Positions 56,077 through 64,000 of a stretch of DNA of 64,000 nucleotides are shown here, in pieces. The stretch is from assembly GCF_014596915.1 (NCBI RefSeq), contig NZ_JACVWU010000004.1:372001-436000 (forward strand), in the 5' to 3' direction. The position numbers and the translations under genes were made by a program. This stretch comes from Streptomyces sp. TRM68416 (lineage in GTDB: Bacteria > Actinomycetota > Actinomycetes > Streptomycetales > Streptomycetaceae). Position 1 is the stretch's first letter. Every line of letters begins with the position of its first letter. Below the pieces are notes generated by a model. It was not told the origin of the DNA, ran no database searches, and worked only from the letters and a program-made list of their open reading frames with translations.

Positions 56077-57651
56077 ATGGCGGACGTACAGACCGCGGAC
56101 GCGGTACCGGAGAAGCAGCCGAGGAGCGTACGGGTCGTCCTGCTCGCCCTCATGATCACGATGATGCTCGCGATGCTCGACAACATGATCATCGGCACCG
56201 CGATGCCGACGATCGTGGGCGAGCTCGGCGGACTCGCCCACCTGTCGTGGGTCGTGACCGCGTACACCCTCGCCACCGCCGCCTCCACCCCGCTGTGGGG
56301 CAAGCTCGGCGACATGTACGGGCGCAAGGGCGTCTTCATGTCCTCGATCGTGCTCTTCCTGATCGGCTCCGCGCTCAGCGGCATGGCCCAGGACATGGGG
56401 CAGCTCATCGGCTTCCGCGCCGTGCAGGGCCTCGGCGCCGGCGGTCTCATGGTCGGCGTCATGGCGATCATCGGCGACCTGATCCCGCCCCGCGAGCGCG
56501 GCAGGTACCAGGGCATGATGGCCGGCGTCATGGCGCTCGCGATGATCGGCGGACCGCTGGTCGGCGGCACCATCACCGACCACTGGGGCTGGCGCTGGGC
56601 CTTCTACATCAACCTGCCGCTCGGCGTGGTGGCGCTGGCCGCCATCAGCGCCGTACTGCACCTGCCGAAGAAGCGGGCGCAGGCGCGCATCGACTACCTG
56701 GGCGCCGGGCTGCTGACCGTCGGCATCACCGCGATCGTGCTGGTCACCACCTGGGGCGGCACCGAGTACGCCTGGACGTCCGCGCGGATCATGGAACTCA
56801 TCGGGATCGGCGTCGCCTCCCTCGTCGGGTTCGCGTTCTGGCAGACCAAGGCCGCCGAACCGGTGCTGCCGCTGCACATCTTCCGCAGCCGCAACTTCAC
56901 GCTGATGTCCGTCATCGGCTTCGTCGCCGGCTTCGTGATGTTCGGCGCGACCCTCTTCCTGCCGCTGTACCAGCAGTCCGTGCAGGGCGCGTCCGCGACC
57001 AACTCCGGGCTGCTGCTCCTGCCCATGCTCGGCGCGATGCTCGTGACGTCGATGGTGGCCGGACGGGTGACCACCAGCAGCGGGCGCTACTACGTCTTCC
57101 CCGTCGTCGGCAGCGCCCTGATGGCCGTCGGGCTGTACCTGCTGTCGACCATGGACACCGGGACCTCCCGGCTCACCTCCGGGGTGTTCATGGCCGTCGT
57201 CGGTCTCGGCATGGGCTGTCTGATGCAGGTCACCATGCTCGTCGCGCAGAACAGCGTCGAGATGAAGGACATGGGCGTCGCCTCCTCCTCCACCACCCTC
57301 TTCCGTACGCTCGGCTCGTCGTTCGGCGTGGCGATCATGGGGGCTCTCTTCAACCACCGCGTCCAGGACGTCATGGCCGAGCGGGCCGGGGCGCTGGGCT
57401 CCAAGGTGACCGAGCAGTCCGCCCAGCTCGATGCGGCAAGCCTCGCGAAGCTGCCCCCGGCGGCACGGGAGGCGTACCAGCACGCCGTGTCGGCGGGCAC
57501 CCACTCGGCGTTCCTGCTGGGCGCGGCCGTGACGCTGGTCGCGCTGGTCGCGGCGGTGTTCGTGAAGGAGGTGCCGCTGAAGGGGGCGGGGCCGAAGACG
57601 GAGCCGGTACCGGAGGCCGAGACGGAGACCGTGGTGGCGGAGAAGGTCTGA
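56077..57651 (+). CDS. MFS drug efflux transporter, DHA2 (14-TM) family
   Basis: 524 residues with 14 predicted membrane segments. DHA2 motifs include LDNMIIGTAMPTIVGELGG (motif D1), GKLGDMYGRKGVFM (motif A) and RAVQGLGAGGLMVGVMAII (motif B). GGPLVGGTITDHWGWRWAFYINLP is motif C. Such pumps export drugs by proton antiport. The acidic C-terminal tail (PVPEAETETVVAEKV) is cytoplasmic. The ATG at 56077 has GGGGGAG 9 nt upstream. Expression should respond to the divergent TetR regulator's ligand, which is unknown. Confidence 0.94.
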   Translation: MADVQTADAVPEKQPRSVRVVLLALMITMMLAMLDNMIIGTAMPTIVGELGGLAHLSWVVTAYTLATAASTPLWGKLGDMYGRKGVFMSSIVLFLIGSALSGMAQDMGQLIGFRAVQGLGAGGLMVGVMAIIGDLIPPRERGRYQGMMAGVMALAMIGGPLVGGTITDHWGWRWAFYINLPLGVVALAAISAVLHLPKKRAQARIDYLGAGLLTVGITAIVLVTTWGGTEYAWTSARIMELIGIGVASLVGFAFWQTKAAEPVLPLHIFRSRNFTLMSVIGFVAGFVMFGATLFLPLYQQSVQGASATNSGLLLLPMLGAMLVTSMVAGRVTTSSGRYYVFPVVGSALMAVGLYLLSTMDTGTSRLTSGVFMAVVGLGMGCLMQVTMLVAQNSVEMKDMGVASSSTTLFRTLGSSFGVAIMGALFNHRVQDVMAERAGALGSKVTEQSAQLDAASLAKLPPAAREAYQHAVSAGTHSAFLLGAAVTLVALVAAVFVKEVPLKGAGPKTEPVPEAETETVVAEKV

Positions 57652-57685
57652 GGCAGCGGCGGAGCCACTGGGACGGCGCTGGGGA

Positions 57686-57715
57686 CAGCGCCCCGAAGGG
57701 GCGCGGGGAACTGCG
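57686..57715. terminator. Streptomyces intergenic GCGCCCC hairpin element (inverted orientation)
   Basis: GCGCCCC-GAA-GGGGCGC (57688-57704) followed by GGGGAACTGCGC, the reverse-oriented equivalent of the element at 13015-13056. It lies between the convergent MFS and cseC genes and can terminate both. Confidence 0.65.
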
Positions 57716-57841
57716 CCATCAGCCCCCACCGGGCCGCAGGATCGGCACGGCCGTTGTCCCCCGGTGGCACCGGAAGATCGTCGACGAAGCGCAACGAGGA
57801 GCCGGACTTCTCGAAGGAGTCCCGCTGATCACCCGCCGCGC

Positions 57842-59176
57842 TCACGGCAGCATCGGATAGCTTCCGGTGTTCGTCGGCGCGTGCTCCGGCAGCCACAGCA
57901 CCGCCACCGCACCCTCCGCCGGCACGTCCTCCGGTGCCCCCGCCGGACGGACGTTGCGGAACGTCAGCCGCGCGCCCAGTACCCGCGCCTGACCGGCCGC
58001 GATGGTCAGTCCGAGCCCGTGACCGCGGCCCGCGCGATCACTGCTGCCGGTGCGGAAGCGGCTCGGGCCCTCGGCCAGGAGCGCCTCGGGGAAGCCGGGC
58101 CCGTGGTCACGGACCCGGATGACCCGGCCCTCGACGGTGACCTCGACGGGCGGTCTGCCGTGCCGGGCGGCGTTGGCCAACAGGTTGAACAGCACGCGTT
58201 CCAGCCGCCGGGGGTCGGTGGTGACCTCCGACTCGTGCACCACGCGCACCTCGATGTCCGGGTCCTTCGCCGCGACCCGCCGGGTGATGAACTCGCCCAG
58301 CATGATGTCCTGCAGTTCCGCCCGCTCGGAGGCACCGTCGAGCCGGGCCACCTCCAGGACGTCCTCCACCAGTGTGCGCATGGCCTTCGCCCGGTCCAGC
58401 ACCAGCTCGGTCGGACGCCCCGGCGGCAGCAGCTCGGCCGCCGTCAGCAGACCGGTCACCGGGGTGCGCAGCTCGTGCGCGATGTCGGCGGTCACCCGGC
58501 GCTCCGCTTCGAGCCGCTGCCGCAACGCGTCCGCCATCGCGTCCACCGCCCGCGCCAGATCGTCGGTCTCGTCCCGTACGACCCCGCCGACGGCGTCCCG
58601 CACCCGGACGTCGGTCTCGCCCTTGGCGACCTGGCCCGCCGCGGTCGCCACCCGGCGCAGCCGGCGTGACATCTGCCCGCCGATGAGCACCCCGAGCGCA
58701 CTGCCCCCGAGAACGACCGCGATGGAGCCGATCACCAGGGCCTGGTCGAGGTCCTTCAGGATGTCGGCGCTGCGGTCGGTGAACCCGGTGCGCAGGGACA
58801 GCACCCGTCCGTCCTTGGCCGGTACGGCCGCCCAGATGTCGGGCCCGCCCGGCGTGTCGCTCACATAGGTCGCCCGGCGCCCCTGCTCGACCTTCGCCCG
58901 CAGCGGCTCCGGCAGATCCGGGGCGTCGATCTTGATGTTCGGAATGCTGCGCCGCCCGGACAGCTCGTAGTTGCGCTGCGCGGTCTGGATGTTCTCGTTG
59001 GCGAGATCGCGCGCGTTGTCCAGCATCGACACCCGGGCCGCGTTGTGCACGACCAGGCTGAGCGCGATCGCCACCAGCGCGCCCACCAGCGCGATGGCCG
59101 CGCTGAGCTTCCATGTCAGTCCGGTACGGATACCGGCCGCGCGCAGATCGGCGCGGCGCCAGGAGATCCCCCGCAT
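57842..59176 (-). CDS. cseC: Sensor histidine kinase CseC of the cell-envelope stress system
   Basis: A 444-residue OmpR-class kinase. Two membrane helices (about 22-44 and 145-168) flank an extracytoplasmic sensor loop. HAMP comes next, then HisKA with VTADIAHELRTPVTGLLTAAELL (acceptor His about 235). HATPase_c with LFNLLANAARHG and GRGHGLGLTIAAGQARVLGA ends it. In S. coelicolor CseC senses wall damage and phosphorylates CseB, which activates sigE. It is the last gene of sigE-cseA-cseB-cseC, 12 nt after cseB. Confidence 0.95.
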   Translation of the reverse strand: MRGISWRRADLRAAGIRTGLTWKLSAAIALVGALVAIALSLVVHNAARVSMLDNARDLANENIQTAQRNYELSGRRSIPNIKIDAPDLPEPLRAKVEQGRRATYVSDTPGGPDIWAAVPAKDGRVLSLRTGFTDRSADILKDLDQALVIGSIAVVLGGSALGVLIGGQMSRRLRRVATAAGQVAKGETDVRVRDAVGGVVRDETDDLARAVDAMADALRQRLEAERRVTADIAHELRTPVTGLLTAAELLPPGRPTELVLDRAKAMRTLVEDVLEVARLDGASERAELQDIMLGEFITRRVAAKDPDIEVRVVHESEVTTDPRRLERVLFNLLANAARHGRPPVEVTVEGRVIRVRDHGPGFPEALLAEGPSRFRTGSSDRAGRGHGLGLTIAAGQARVLGARLTFRNVRPAGAPEDVPAEGAVAVLWLPEHAPTNTGSYPMLP

Positions 59177-59188
59177 GTCCCCGCCCCG

Positions 59189-59893
59189 CTAGGCCTTCAA
59201 CTTGTAGCCGAAGCCGCGGACCGTCTCGATGCGGTCCTGGCCGATCTTCGTGCGCAGCCGCTGCACATGGACGTCGACGACCCGGGTGTCCCCGCCCCAG
59301 CCGTAGTCCCACACGCGCTCCAGCAGCTTGTCGCGGGAGAGCACGGTGCCGGGCGCCGAGGAGAACTCCAGCAGCAGGCGCATCTCGGTCGGGGTGAGCG
59401 CCACCGGCTGCCCGGCCCGGCGCACCTCCATGCCCTCGGTGTCGATCTCCAGCTCGCCGAAGGTCAGCACACCGCCGTCCGCCGCGGAACCGGTCTCCTC
59501 CGCACGGTCGCCGCCGCCGGCGTGCCCGAAGCGTCTCAGCACCGCCCGGATGCGCGCGACCAGCACGGCACCGTCGAACGGCTTGGTCACGTAGTCGTCC
59601 GCGCCCGCCTCCAGACCCAGCACCACGTCGATGGAGTCCGCGCGCGCCGACAGCATGATCACCGGCACGGTCGACTCGTCCCGGATACGACGGCACAGGC
59701 TGACCCCGTCGAGCCCCGGGACCATGACGTCGAGCAGCGCGATGTCGGGGCGCTTCTCCCGGAACGCCTCCAGGCCCGACAGCCCGTCGGGCATGGCGGT
59801 GACCGCGAAACCGACCCGCTCCAGGGCGAGCTGGGTGGCCTCGCGGATGACGTCGTCGTCCTCGACGAACAGAACGTGGGTCTGGTCTGCCAT
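59189..59893 (-). CDS. cseB: OmpR-family response regulator CseB
   Basis: A 234-residue regulator. The receiver has acidic pocket FVEDDDVIRE and acceptor Asp in DIALLDVMVPGLDG, and DDYVTKPFDGAVL as the Lys region. The winged helix has LLEFSSAPGTVLSRDKLLERVWDYGWGGDTRVVDVHVQRLRTKIG. In the established system phosphorylated CseB is required to transcribe the sigE operon. The ATG at 59893 lies after a 262-nt gap from cseA that contains 15-bp tandem repeats. Confidence 0.96.
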   Translation of the reverse strand: MADQTHVLFVEDDDVIREATQLALERVGFAVTAMPDGLSGLEAFREKRPDIALLDVMVPGLDGVSLCRRIRDESTVPVIMLSARADSIDVVLGLEAGADDYVTKPFDGAVLVARIRAVLRRFGHAGGGDRAEETGSAADGGVLTFGELEIDTEGMEVRRAGQPVALTPTEMRLLLEFSSAPGTVLSRDKLLERVWDYGWGGDTRVVDVHVQRLRTKIGQDRIETVRGFGYKLKA

Positions 59894-60059
59894 CCCGCTG
59901 CTCTCAGTCCTCGTGGTCGTGGCTTGGTGGTGGGCGTTCTACAGAAGATCGGGTGGGAGGGGCCGATCGGTTCACGCGGCCACCGGATCGCTTCTCCGCC
60001 GGATCGATTCTCCGTCTCTCCGCCGGACCTGTTCCCTGTCTCTCCGGGGGGCGGCTCCG

Positions 60060-60149
60060 TCGCTCGGTTCTCCGTCGGTCGGTTCTCCGTCGGTCGGTTC
60101 TGATCCGGTCGGTTCTCTGCCGGTCGGTTCTGAGCCGGTCGGTTCTCCG
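60060..60149. repeat. 15-bp tandem repeat between cseA and cseB
   Basis: Six consecutive units of roughly TCGGTCGGTTCTCCG (60060-60149). Related CTCCGCCGGATCG / CTCCGGC text continues back to about 59990. The array fills most of the 262-nt cseA-cseB gap. On the leftward strand it could encode Glu-Asn-Arg-Pro repeats but is not in the cseA frame. Confidence 0.85.
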
Positions 60150-60155
60150 CCCGGC

Positions 60156-60830
60156 TCAGCCGGCCGGAACCGGCGACGGCTCGTCCCCGACGGACGCGCC
60201 GTAGTCGTTGTGCCAGAAGTACGTCTGGGTGAAGCGGTTCGCGGTCCACCGGTACGTGATCACGTTCTCGCCGGACGGACGCGACACCGGGTCGCCCTTC
60301 TCGTACACCTGCTTGCTCACCAACAAGTCACCGCGGTCGATCTGCGCATAGACGGGAGACTCCTCGGTCGCGAACACATTCTCGTACGAGCCGTTCGCCT
60401 CGCGATACACATACGAGCCGACCCCGATCTGGTCACCGCAGGTCACCACGTTGACGACGACATCGCTCGACGCTCCGCCGGTCAGGTCGCCGTAGCTCAC
60501 GTCGATGGGGTAGTCGTCGGCGACACACGGCTTCAGCGCGAGCTTGACCTTCTCGGAGACCTGCGGGTCCTGCTTGATGATCCGTACGACGTCGGCCTGG
60601 TCGGGGCGCCCGCCGTAGGCCGACGGGGGCGACGACGACGGGGTGGCCACGACAGCGCCGGCCGCCGACTCGCCGTACGCCGGGCCCTCGTCGCGGGTAC
60701 CGGTGCCACCGGTGGCGCAGGCGGCGACGGAAAGGGCGAGGGCGGCGAGCACGGCCAGCGCCGTGATCACCGCCTGCAGGGTCTTGCGGGCCCCTGTCGT
60801 CCCTGTGGCCTCGTCGGCTAGGCCGCGCAA
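60156..60830 (-). CDS. cseA: Lipoprotein CseA, modulator of the SigE system
   Basis: A 224-residue lipoprotein. A signal with hydrophobic core VITALAVLAALALSVAAC ends in lipobox VAAC (lipidated Cys about residue 38). A Ser/Pro/Ala linker and an extracytoplasmic domain with two further Cys (KPCVADDYPIDV, VVTCGDQIG) follow. In S. coelicolor loss of CseA raises SigE activity. The start is TTG 60830, 13 nt inside the end of sigE, with GGAG just upstream; no other in-frame start keeps the signal intact. Confidence 0.9.
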   Translation of the reverse strand: MRGLADEATGTTGARKTLQAVITALAVLAALALSVAACATGGTGTRDEGPAYGESAAGAVVATPSSSPPSAYGGRPDQADVVRIIKQDPQVSEKVKLALKPCVADDYPIDVSYGDLTGGASSDVVVNVVTCGDQIGVGSYVYREANGSYENVFATEESPVYAQIDRGDLLVSKQVYEKGDPVSRPSGENVITYRWTANRFTQTYFWHNDYGASVGDEPSPVPAG

Positions 60831-61357
60831 CGCTCCCGCTCCTCACGCTCCAGCGCGCGTGCGTCCAGATCGCGGCTCTCCAGCTCCTCGCGGAGCCGGG
60901 CGAGCGCCCGGTGCAGCGTGCTCTTGACCGTTCCGGCCGACATGCCGAGGGCGGCGGCCGTCTCCTCCGTGGACATCTGCTCCCAGTGTCGCAGCACGAC
61001 CACGCTGCGCTGCTTCGGGGCGAGCACCTTCATGACGTCCATCAGCAGGGCGCGGTCCGCGTGCTGCTCGGTGGCGTCGTCCACCGAGGCGTCCGGGAGC
61101 TGCTCGGTCGGCACCTCCTCCAGCTTGCGGGCCCGCCACCACTCGGTCCGCGTGTTGATCATGACGCGGCGCAGGTAGGCGTCGGCGAGCCGCTTGTCCT
61201 CGATGGTCTCCCAGCGGCCGTACGTCCGGACCAGCGCCGTCTGGAGGAGGTCCTGGGCGTCCACGGGGTCCGGCACCAGTCGGCGGGCACTGCGCAGCAG
61301 CGCATCCTGCCGGGTGCGGACGTACTCCTCGAATTCGAGCACCTCGCCCTGCGCCAT
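60818..61357 (-). CDS. sigE: ECF sigma factor SigE
   Basis: A 179-residue ECF sigma factor. Region 2 is FEEYVRTRQDALLRSARRLVPDPVDAQDLLQTALVRTYGRW. Region 4 is LAPKQRSVVVLRHWEQMSTEETAAALGMSAGTVKSTLHRALARLREEL. The acidic/basic tail ends ERERCAA. The sequence is almost that of S. coelicolor SigE, which directs wall-stress genes. It has no anti-sigma factor; the Cse proteins act on its promoter. ATG 61357 has GGAGG 8 nt upstream; ATG 61372 is less likely. It is the first gene of the operon, with its promoter in 61358-61579. Confidence 0.96.
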   Translation of the reverse strand: MAQGEVLEFEEYVRTRQDALLRSARRLVPDPVDAQDLLQTALVRTYGRWETIEDKRLADAYLRRVMINTRTEWWRARKLEEVPTEQLPDASVDDATEQHADRALLMDVMKVLAPKQRSVVVLRHWEQMSTEETAAALGMSAGTVKSTLHRALARLREELESRDLDARALEREERERCAA

Positions 61358-61579
61358 GTCGACCGCCTCCACATCCCCGTTTGACTTACCCAGCGCTCCT
61401 GTCGAGCACGGAAATGAAGCTACGGAGGCGTTGTCACGGGGCTGTGCGCAGCAGCCTGCGGCTGTCCGTCGGCTGTCCGTCGGTTGTGTAACGGAAGTAG
61501 GAAAGGGGTAAAGCGGTGCGCCGAATGATCGGCTTATGGGGTGGTTTGGCGGGTGGAACGGGTGCGGCCGAGCTGTGAC

Positions 61580-62509
61580 TCAGGTCAACGGCAGCCGATA
61601 CAAACCACCCGGCAGAGGCTCCACCAGTCCGTCCGCCACCAGTCCGTCCAGCGCCCGGGCGCGCTGCACCGGCTCGTGCCACACCCGGTCCAGCGCCGCC
61701 TGCGGCACCGGCGCGTGGGCCTCGCGCAGTACGGCGAGCAGCTTGCCGCGCACCTGGCGGTCGGTACCCGCGTAGGTCTGGCCGCGGCGCGGCGGCCCGT
61801 CGTGCTCCGGCTTGCCCGCGAGCCGCCACGCGCACTGCGCGGCGATCGGGCAGCGCGGGCAGGCCTCGTTCTTGGCCGTGCACACCAGCGCGCCCAGCTC
61901 CATGGAGGCGGCGGCCCAGCGTGCGGCGGTCGGCTCGTCCTCGGGCAGCAGCGCGCGGGCGAGCTTGCGTTCGGCGGCGGTGGTGGCGTTCGGCGGGTAC
62001 TGCACGCCGGTGACGGCCCGGGCGAAGACCCGGCGGACGTTCGTATCGAGCACGGCGTGCCGCTGCCCGTACGCGAAGGAGGCGACCGCCGCGGCCGTGT
62101 ACTCGCCGATGCCGGGCAGGGCGAGGAGCTGCGCGTGGTCGGTCGGTACGTCGCCGCCGTGCCGTTCCGTTATGGCGACGGCCGCACCGTGCAGCCGCAG
62201 GGCGCGGCGCGGGTAGCCGAGCCGGCCCCAGGCGCGGACGGCCTCGCCGGGGGCCTCGGCGGCCAGGTCGGCGGGGCGCGGCCAGCGGGCCAGCCACTGC
62301 TCGTACACCGGCAGGACCCGGTTGACCGGCGTCTGCTGGAGCATGAACTCGCTGACCATCACCCCCCACGGTCCGGCCTCGGGCCGCCGCCAGGGCAGGT
62401 CGCGGGCGTGTTCCTCGAACCAGTCGATGACGGGGGCGTGCAGGGGCTCTCCGGCGGGGGATCCAGTGGGGCTGCCGGAGGGGGCGTCGGGCTTCGTGGG
62501 CGCAGTCAT
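61580..62509 (-). CDS. mutY: A/G-specific adenine DNA glycosylase
   Basis: A 309-residue MutY that removes A opposite 8-oxoG. It contains FMLQQTPVNRVLPVYEQWLARWP, the helix-hairpin-helix LLALPGIGEYTAAAVASFAYG and catalytic Asp in AVLDTNVRRVFAR. The [4Fe-4S] ligands have the C-X6-C-X2-C-X5-C spacing (CTAKNEACPRCPIAAQC). The C-terminal domain is shorter than the MutT-like domain of E. coli MutY, as in many actinomycete proteins. ATG 62509 follows GGAAGG. Confidence 0.95.
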   Translation of the reverse strand: MTAPTKPDAPSGSPTGSPAGEPLHAPVIDWFEEHARDLPWRRPEAGPWGVMVSEFMLQQTPVNRVLPVYEQWLARWPRPADLAAEAPGEAVRAWGRLGYPRRALRLHGAAVAITERHGGDVPTDHAQLLALPGIGEYTAAAVASFAYGQRHAVLDTNVRRVFARAVTGVQYPPNATTAAERKLARALLPEDEPTAARWAAASMELGALVCTAKNEACPRCPIAAQCAWRLAGKPEHDGPPRRGQTYAGTDRQVRGKLLAVLREAHAPVPQAALDRVWHEPVQRARALDGLVADGLVEPLPGGLYRLPLT

Positions 62510-62722
62510 GGCCTTCCGATCCTGCCATGACGGGGCGGCCGCGCGGTGGGACCGCCACCCCTGCGGGGGACGGCGGACGGTCTTCGGCGGCCGGGTGCGC
62601 TGAACGGCGGCTTGCGGAGGTGCGGGTTCCGGCCCGGGACCGGGATGATGATCCGGAAAAGTTGTGGCTCTTGGCGGCGGGTGGGGCAAGCGAACCCGCC
62701 GATCTCTCGTACAGTTTGCGCC

Positions 62723-63568
62723 GTGGGATCTCTGCGCAATCCGGTCGGGCCGCTTCCCTCCTCCATCTACTGGCGACGGAGGGCCGTACTGCTGTCCGTG
62801 GTCGCCCTGTTGGCATTGCTGATGGCCTGGGTGCTCACGACGGGCGGCGGCGGCAAGAACGGCGCCGACGGCACCAACGGCAAGAATCCCGCCCCTTCGG
62901 CGTCGACCATCACGCCGGGGCCCTCCGGCTCCGGACCGGCGATCAGTCAAGCGCCGGGCGGACGCGAGGAGTCGGGGGACGAGGACTCAGGTGGGGCGGG
63001 CGACGGGTCTGGCTCCGGGGACTCGTCCGGGAGCGGTGCGGGATCCGGTGACGGGTCTGACTCCGACTCCGGTTCCGGCTCCGGGGCCGACGGGAGTGCG
63101 GGCGGCGGTTCGGAGGGCGGTACGGGAGTGGGGGCGGGCGACGCCCTGCCCGCGGGCTCCTCGCTGCCCAACTGCACCGCGGGCGCCGTCAAGTTGGCCC
63201 TGCGCAGCGTCCGCAACACCTACGAGCCCGGCCAGACGCCCGCCTTCGAGCTCACCGCCGCCAATTCCTCCGACCGCGACTGCAAGGTCGATCTCGGCCC
63301 GAAGAACGCGGTGTTGACCATCACCCAGGCCGGCGCCGACGAGGACTACTGGTCCTCCGCCGACTGCCCCAGGACCGCCGCGCACCTCGTCTTCCGCGTC
63401 GCCGCCGACAGTGCCGTCACCTACACCGTGAAGTGGGACCGCAAGCCCAGCGCCCCCAACTGCGCCACCCCGCGGCCGGGTTCGGCCCCCGCAGGCACCT
63501 ACCTCGTCGAAGCCACCGCCCCGGGCTTCACGAAGACCCAGACGTCATTCGTCCTGGAGAAGGACTGA
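62723..63568 (+). CDS. Membrane-anchored protein with Ser/Gly-rich linker and extracytoplasmic DUF4232-like domain
   Basis: 281 residues. A basic start and one helix (RAVLLSVVALLALLMAWVLTT) are followed by about 90 residues of Gly/Ser/Asp repeats (GSGSGDSSGSGAGSGDGSDS). A beta-rich domain follows with paired Cys (LPNCTAGAVKLAL, DRDCKVDLG, SADCPRTAAH, APNCATPRPG), probably disulfide-bonded outside the cell. Function unknown; wall-associated sensing or binding is possible. TACAGT (62710-62715) ends 7 nt before the GTG, with no ribosome site, so leaderless translation is likely. Confidence 0.78.
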   Translation: MGSLRNPVGPLPSSIYWRRRAVLLSVVALLALLMAWVLTTGGGGKNGADGTNGKNPAPSASTITPGPSGSGPAISQAPGGREESGDEDSGGAGDGSGSGDSSGSGAGSGDGSDSDSGSGSGADGSAGGGSEGGTGVGAGDALPAGSSLPNCTAGAVKLALRSVRNTYEPGQTPAFELTAANSSDRDCKVDLGPKNAVLTITQAGADEDYWSSADCPRTAAHLVFRVAADSAVTYTVKWDRKPSAPNCATPRPGSAPAGTYLVEATAPGFTKTQTSFVLEKD

Positions 63569-63656
63569 TCCAACGGCCGAGCGGCGAACTTGCCCCACAG
63601 TCATACGCCCCACTTGGTCCGCCGCCCACCCGCGCTGGCGGTACTACAGGGCCCGC

Positions 63657-63960
63657 TGAGCCTGCGGGCATGCGTGCCGACCTGCGCTGGCGCCCCCAGC
63701 CCACGCGGTTGAGCCCGGGGGCATGCGTGCCGCCTGGGTCGGGCGCCCACCCGTGCAAGCGGTACCGACCCAAGCCGCTGAGCCTGCGGGCATGCGTGCC
63801 GGCCTGCGCTGGCGCCCACCTATGCCAGCCCACGCGGTTGAGCCCGGGGGCATGCGTGCCGCCTGGGTCGGCGCCCATCCGTGCAGGCGGTGCCGACCCA
63901 AGCCGCTGAGCCTGCGGGCATGCGTGCCGCCTGGGGCGGCACGGGTGGGCGCAGGCGGCA
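63657..63960. repeat. Long imperfect repeat array with GGGCATGCGTGCC cores
   Basis: AGCCTGCGGGCATGCGTGCC occurs at 63659, 63781 and 63909, and a variant (GAGCCCGGGGGCATGCGTGCC type) near 63711 and 63840. This gives a composite unit of about 122-128 bp. Between cores, CTGCGCTGGCGCCC, CAGCCCACGCGGTTGAG and CCGACCCAAGCCGCTGAG recur. All six frames are open because of composition, but no frame looks like a protein. The array may run on past the window or end near 63960. Confidence 0.8.
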
Positions 63961-64000
63961 CCCCGTTGGCGCCGGGCCGCGCGACGCCCCGGCCTCAGCG

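Noticed and set aside
63569..64000. CRISPR array or secreted repeat protein at the right edge
   Set aside because: Repeats are unequal, joined without unique spacers, and GC-rich. No frame has plausible protein composition and there are no cas genes.

Overview
The window is chromosomal DNA from a Streptomyces-type actinomycete. GC content is very high, third codon positions are almost all G or C, and GTG/TTG starts are common. The gene set is diagnostic: tipA, lsr2, the sigE-cseABC operon, clpC, an isolated nuoD paralogue and an ftsH-folE-folKBP folate cluster. From memory, the order resembles the S. coelicolor core chromosome from about SCO3420 down to SCO3354. I see no rRNA, tRNA, CRISPR array, insertion sequence or prophage.

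Layout. 1-5.1 kb: the end of a DUF5753 regulator, an aldehyde dehydrogenase, a DinB-like protein, and a PadR regulator with a DrrAB-type ABC exporter. 5.1-14.3 kb: a stretch with little coding, a ClC channel, tipA, a DedA protein, a ThrE-like exporter, pyrophosphatase, a DD-carboxypeptidase and a zincin-like metalloprotease. 14.5-22.4 kb: tilS, hpt, ftsH and folE run rightward and meet the leftward folate genes folP, an NTF2-like gene, folB, folK and a DUF3180 gene. 22.5-30.5 kb: an MprF-like lysyltransferase, a coiled-coil membrane protein, two PH-domain membrane proteins, nuoD2 and a MidA-type methyltransferase. 30.6-35.3 kb: a NarL-type two-component system, an ArsR-like regulator and a threonine-aldolase-family enzyme. 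35.4-40.9 kb: a tightly overlapping cofactor operon (DUF2520 dehydrogenase, panC, nadB, nadC, coaX) for CoA and NAD. 41-47.3 kb: small proteins, a BlaI-like regulator, an N-acetylglutamate synthase, lsr2 and clpC. 47.3-54.3 kb: two paralogous NACHT-LRR (NLR-like) genes flanking a secreted HAD acid phosphatase. This is the most accessory-looking part. 54.7-64 kb: an M23 peptidase, a TetR/MFS efflux pair, the sigE-cseABC envelope-stress operon (leftward), mutY, a membrane-anchored protein and a repeat array.

How the genes work together. Most are housekeeping: folate, NAD and CoA cofactor supply, nucleotide salvage, tRNA modification, base-excision repair and AAA+ proteolysis (FtsH, ClpC). They are interleaved with envelope maintenance (SigE-Cse, DD-carboxypeptidase, M23 peptidase, MprF-like) and small-molecule export or sensing (PadR-DrrAB, TipA, TetR-MFS). 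Regulatory DNA that can be read directly includes a tandem PadR operator, a TipA-type MerR palindrome, two ClgR-like boxes with a sigma-R-like promoter before clpC, and a large inverted repeat between tetR and the MFS gene. Many starts without a Shine-Dalgarno sequence have a TANNNT hexamer 6-8 nt upstream, as expected for leaderless mRNAs.

The strongest leads for follow-up are the NLR pair, the clpC control region, the nuoD2-MidA pairing, a TipA homologue lacking the cysteine equivalent to position 214, and several short tandem repeats, two of which have expanded into or across coding ends.
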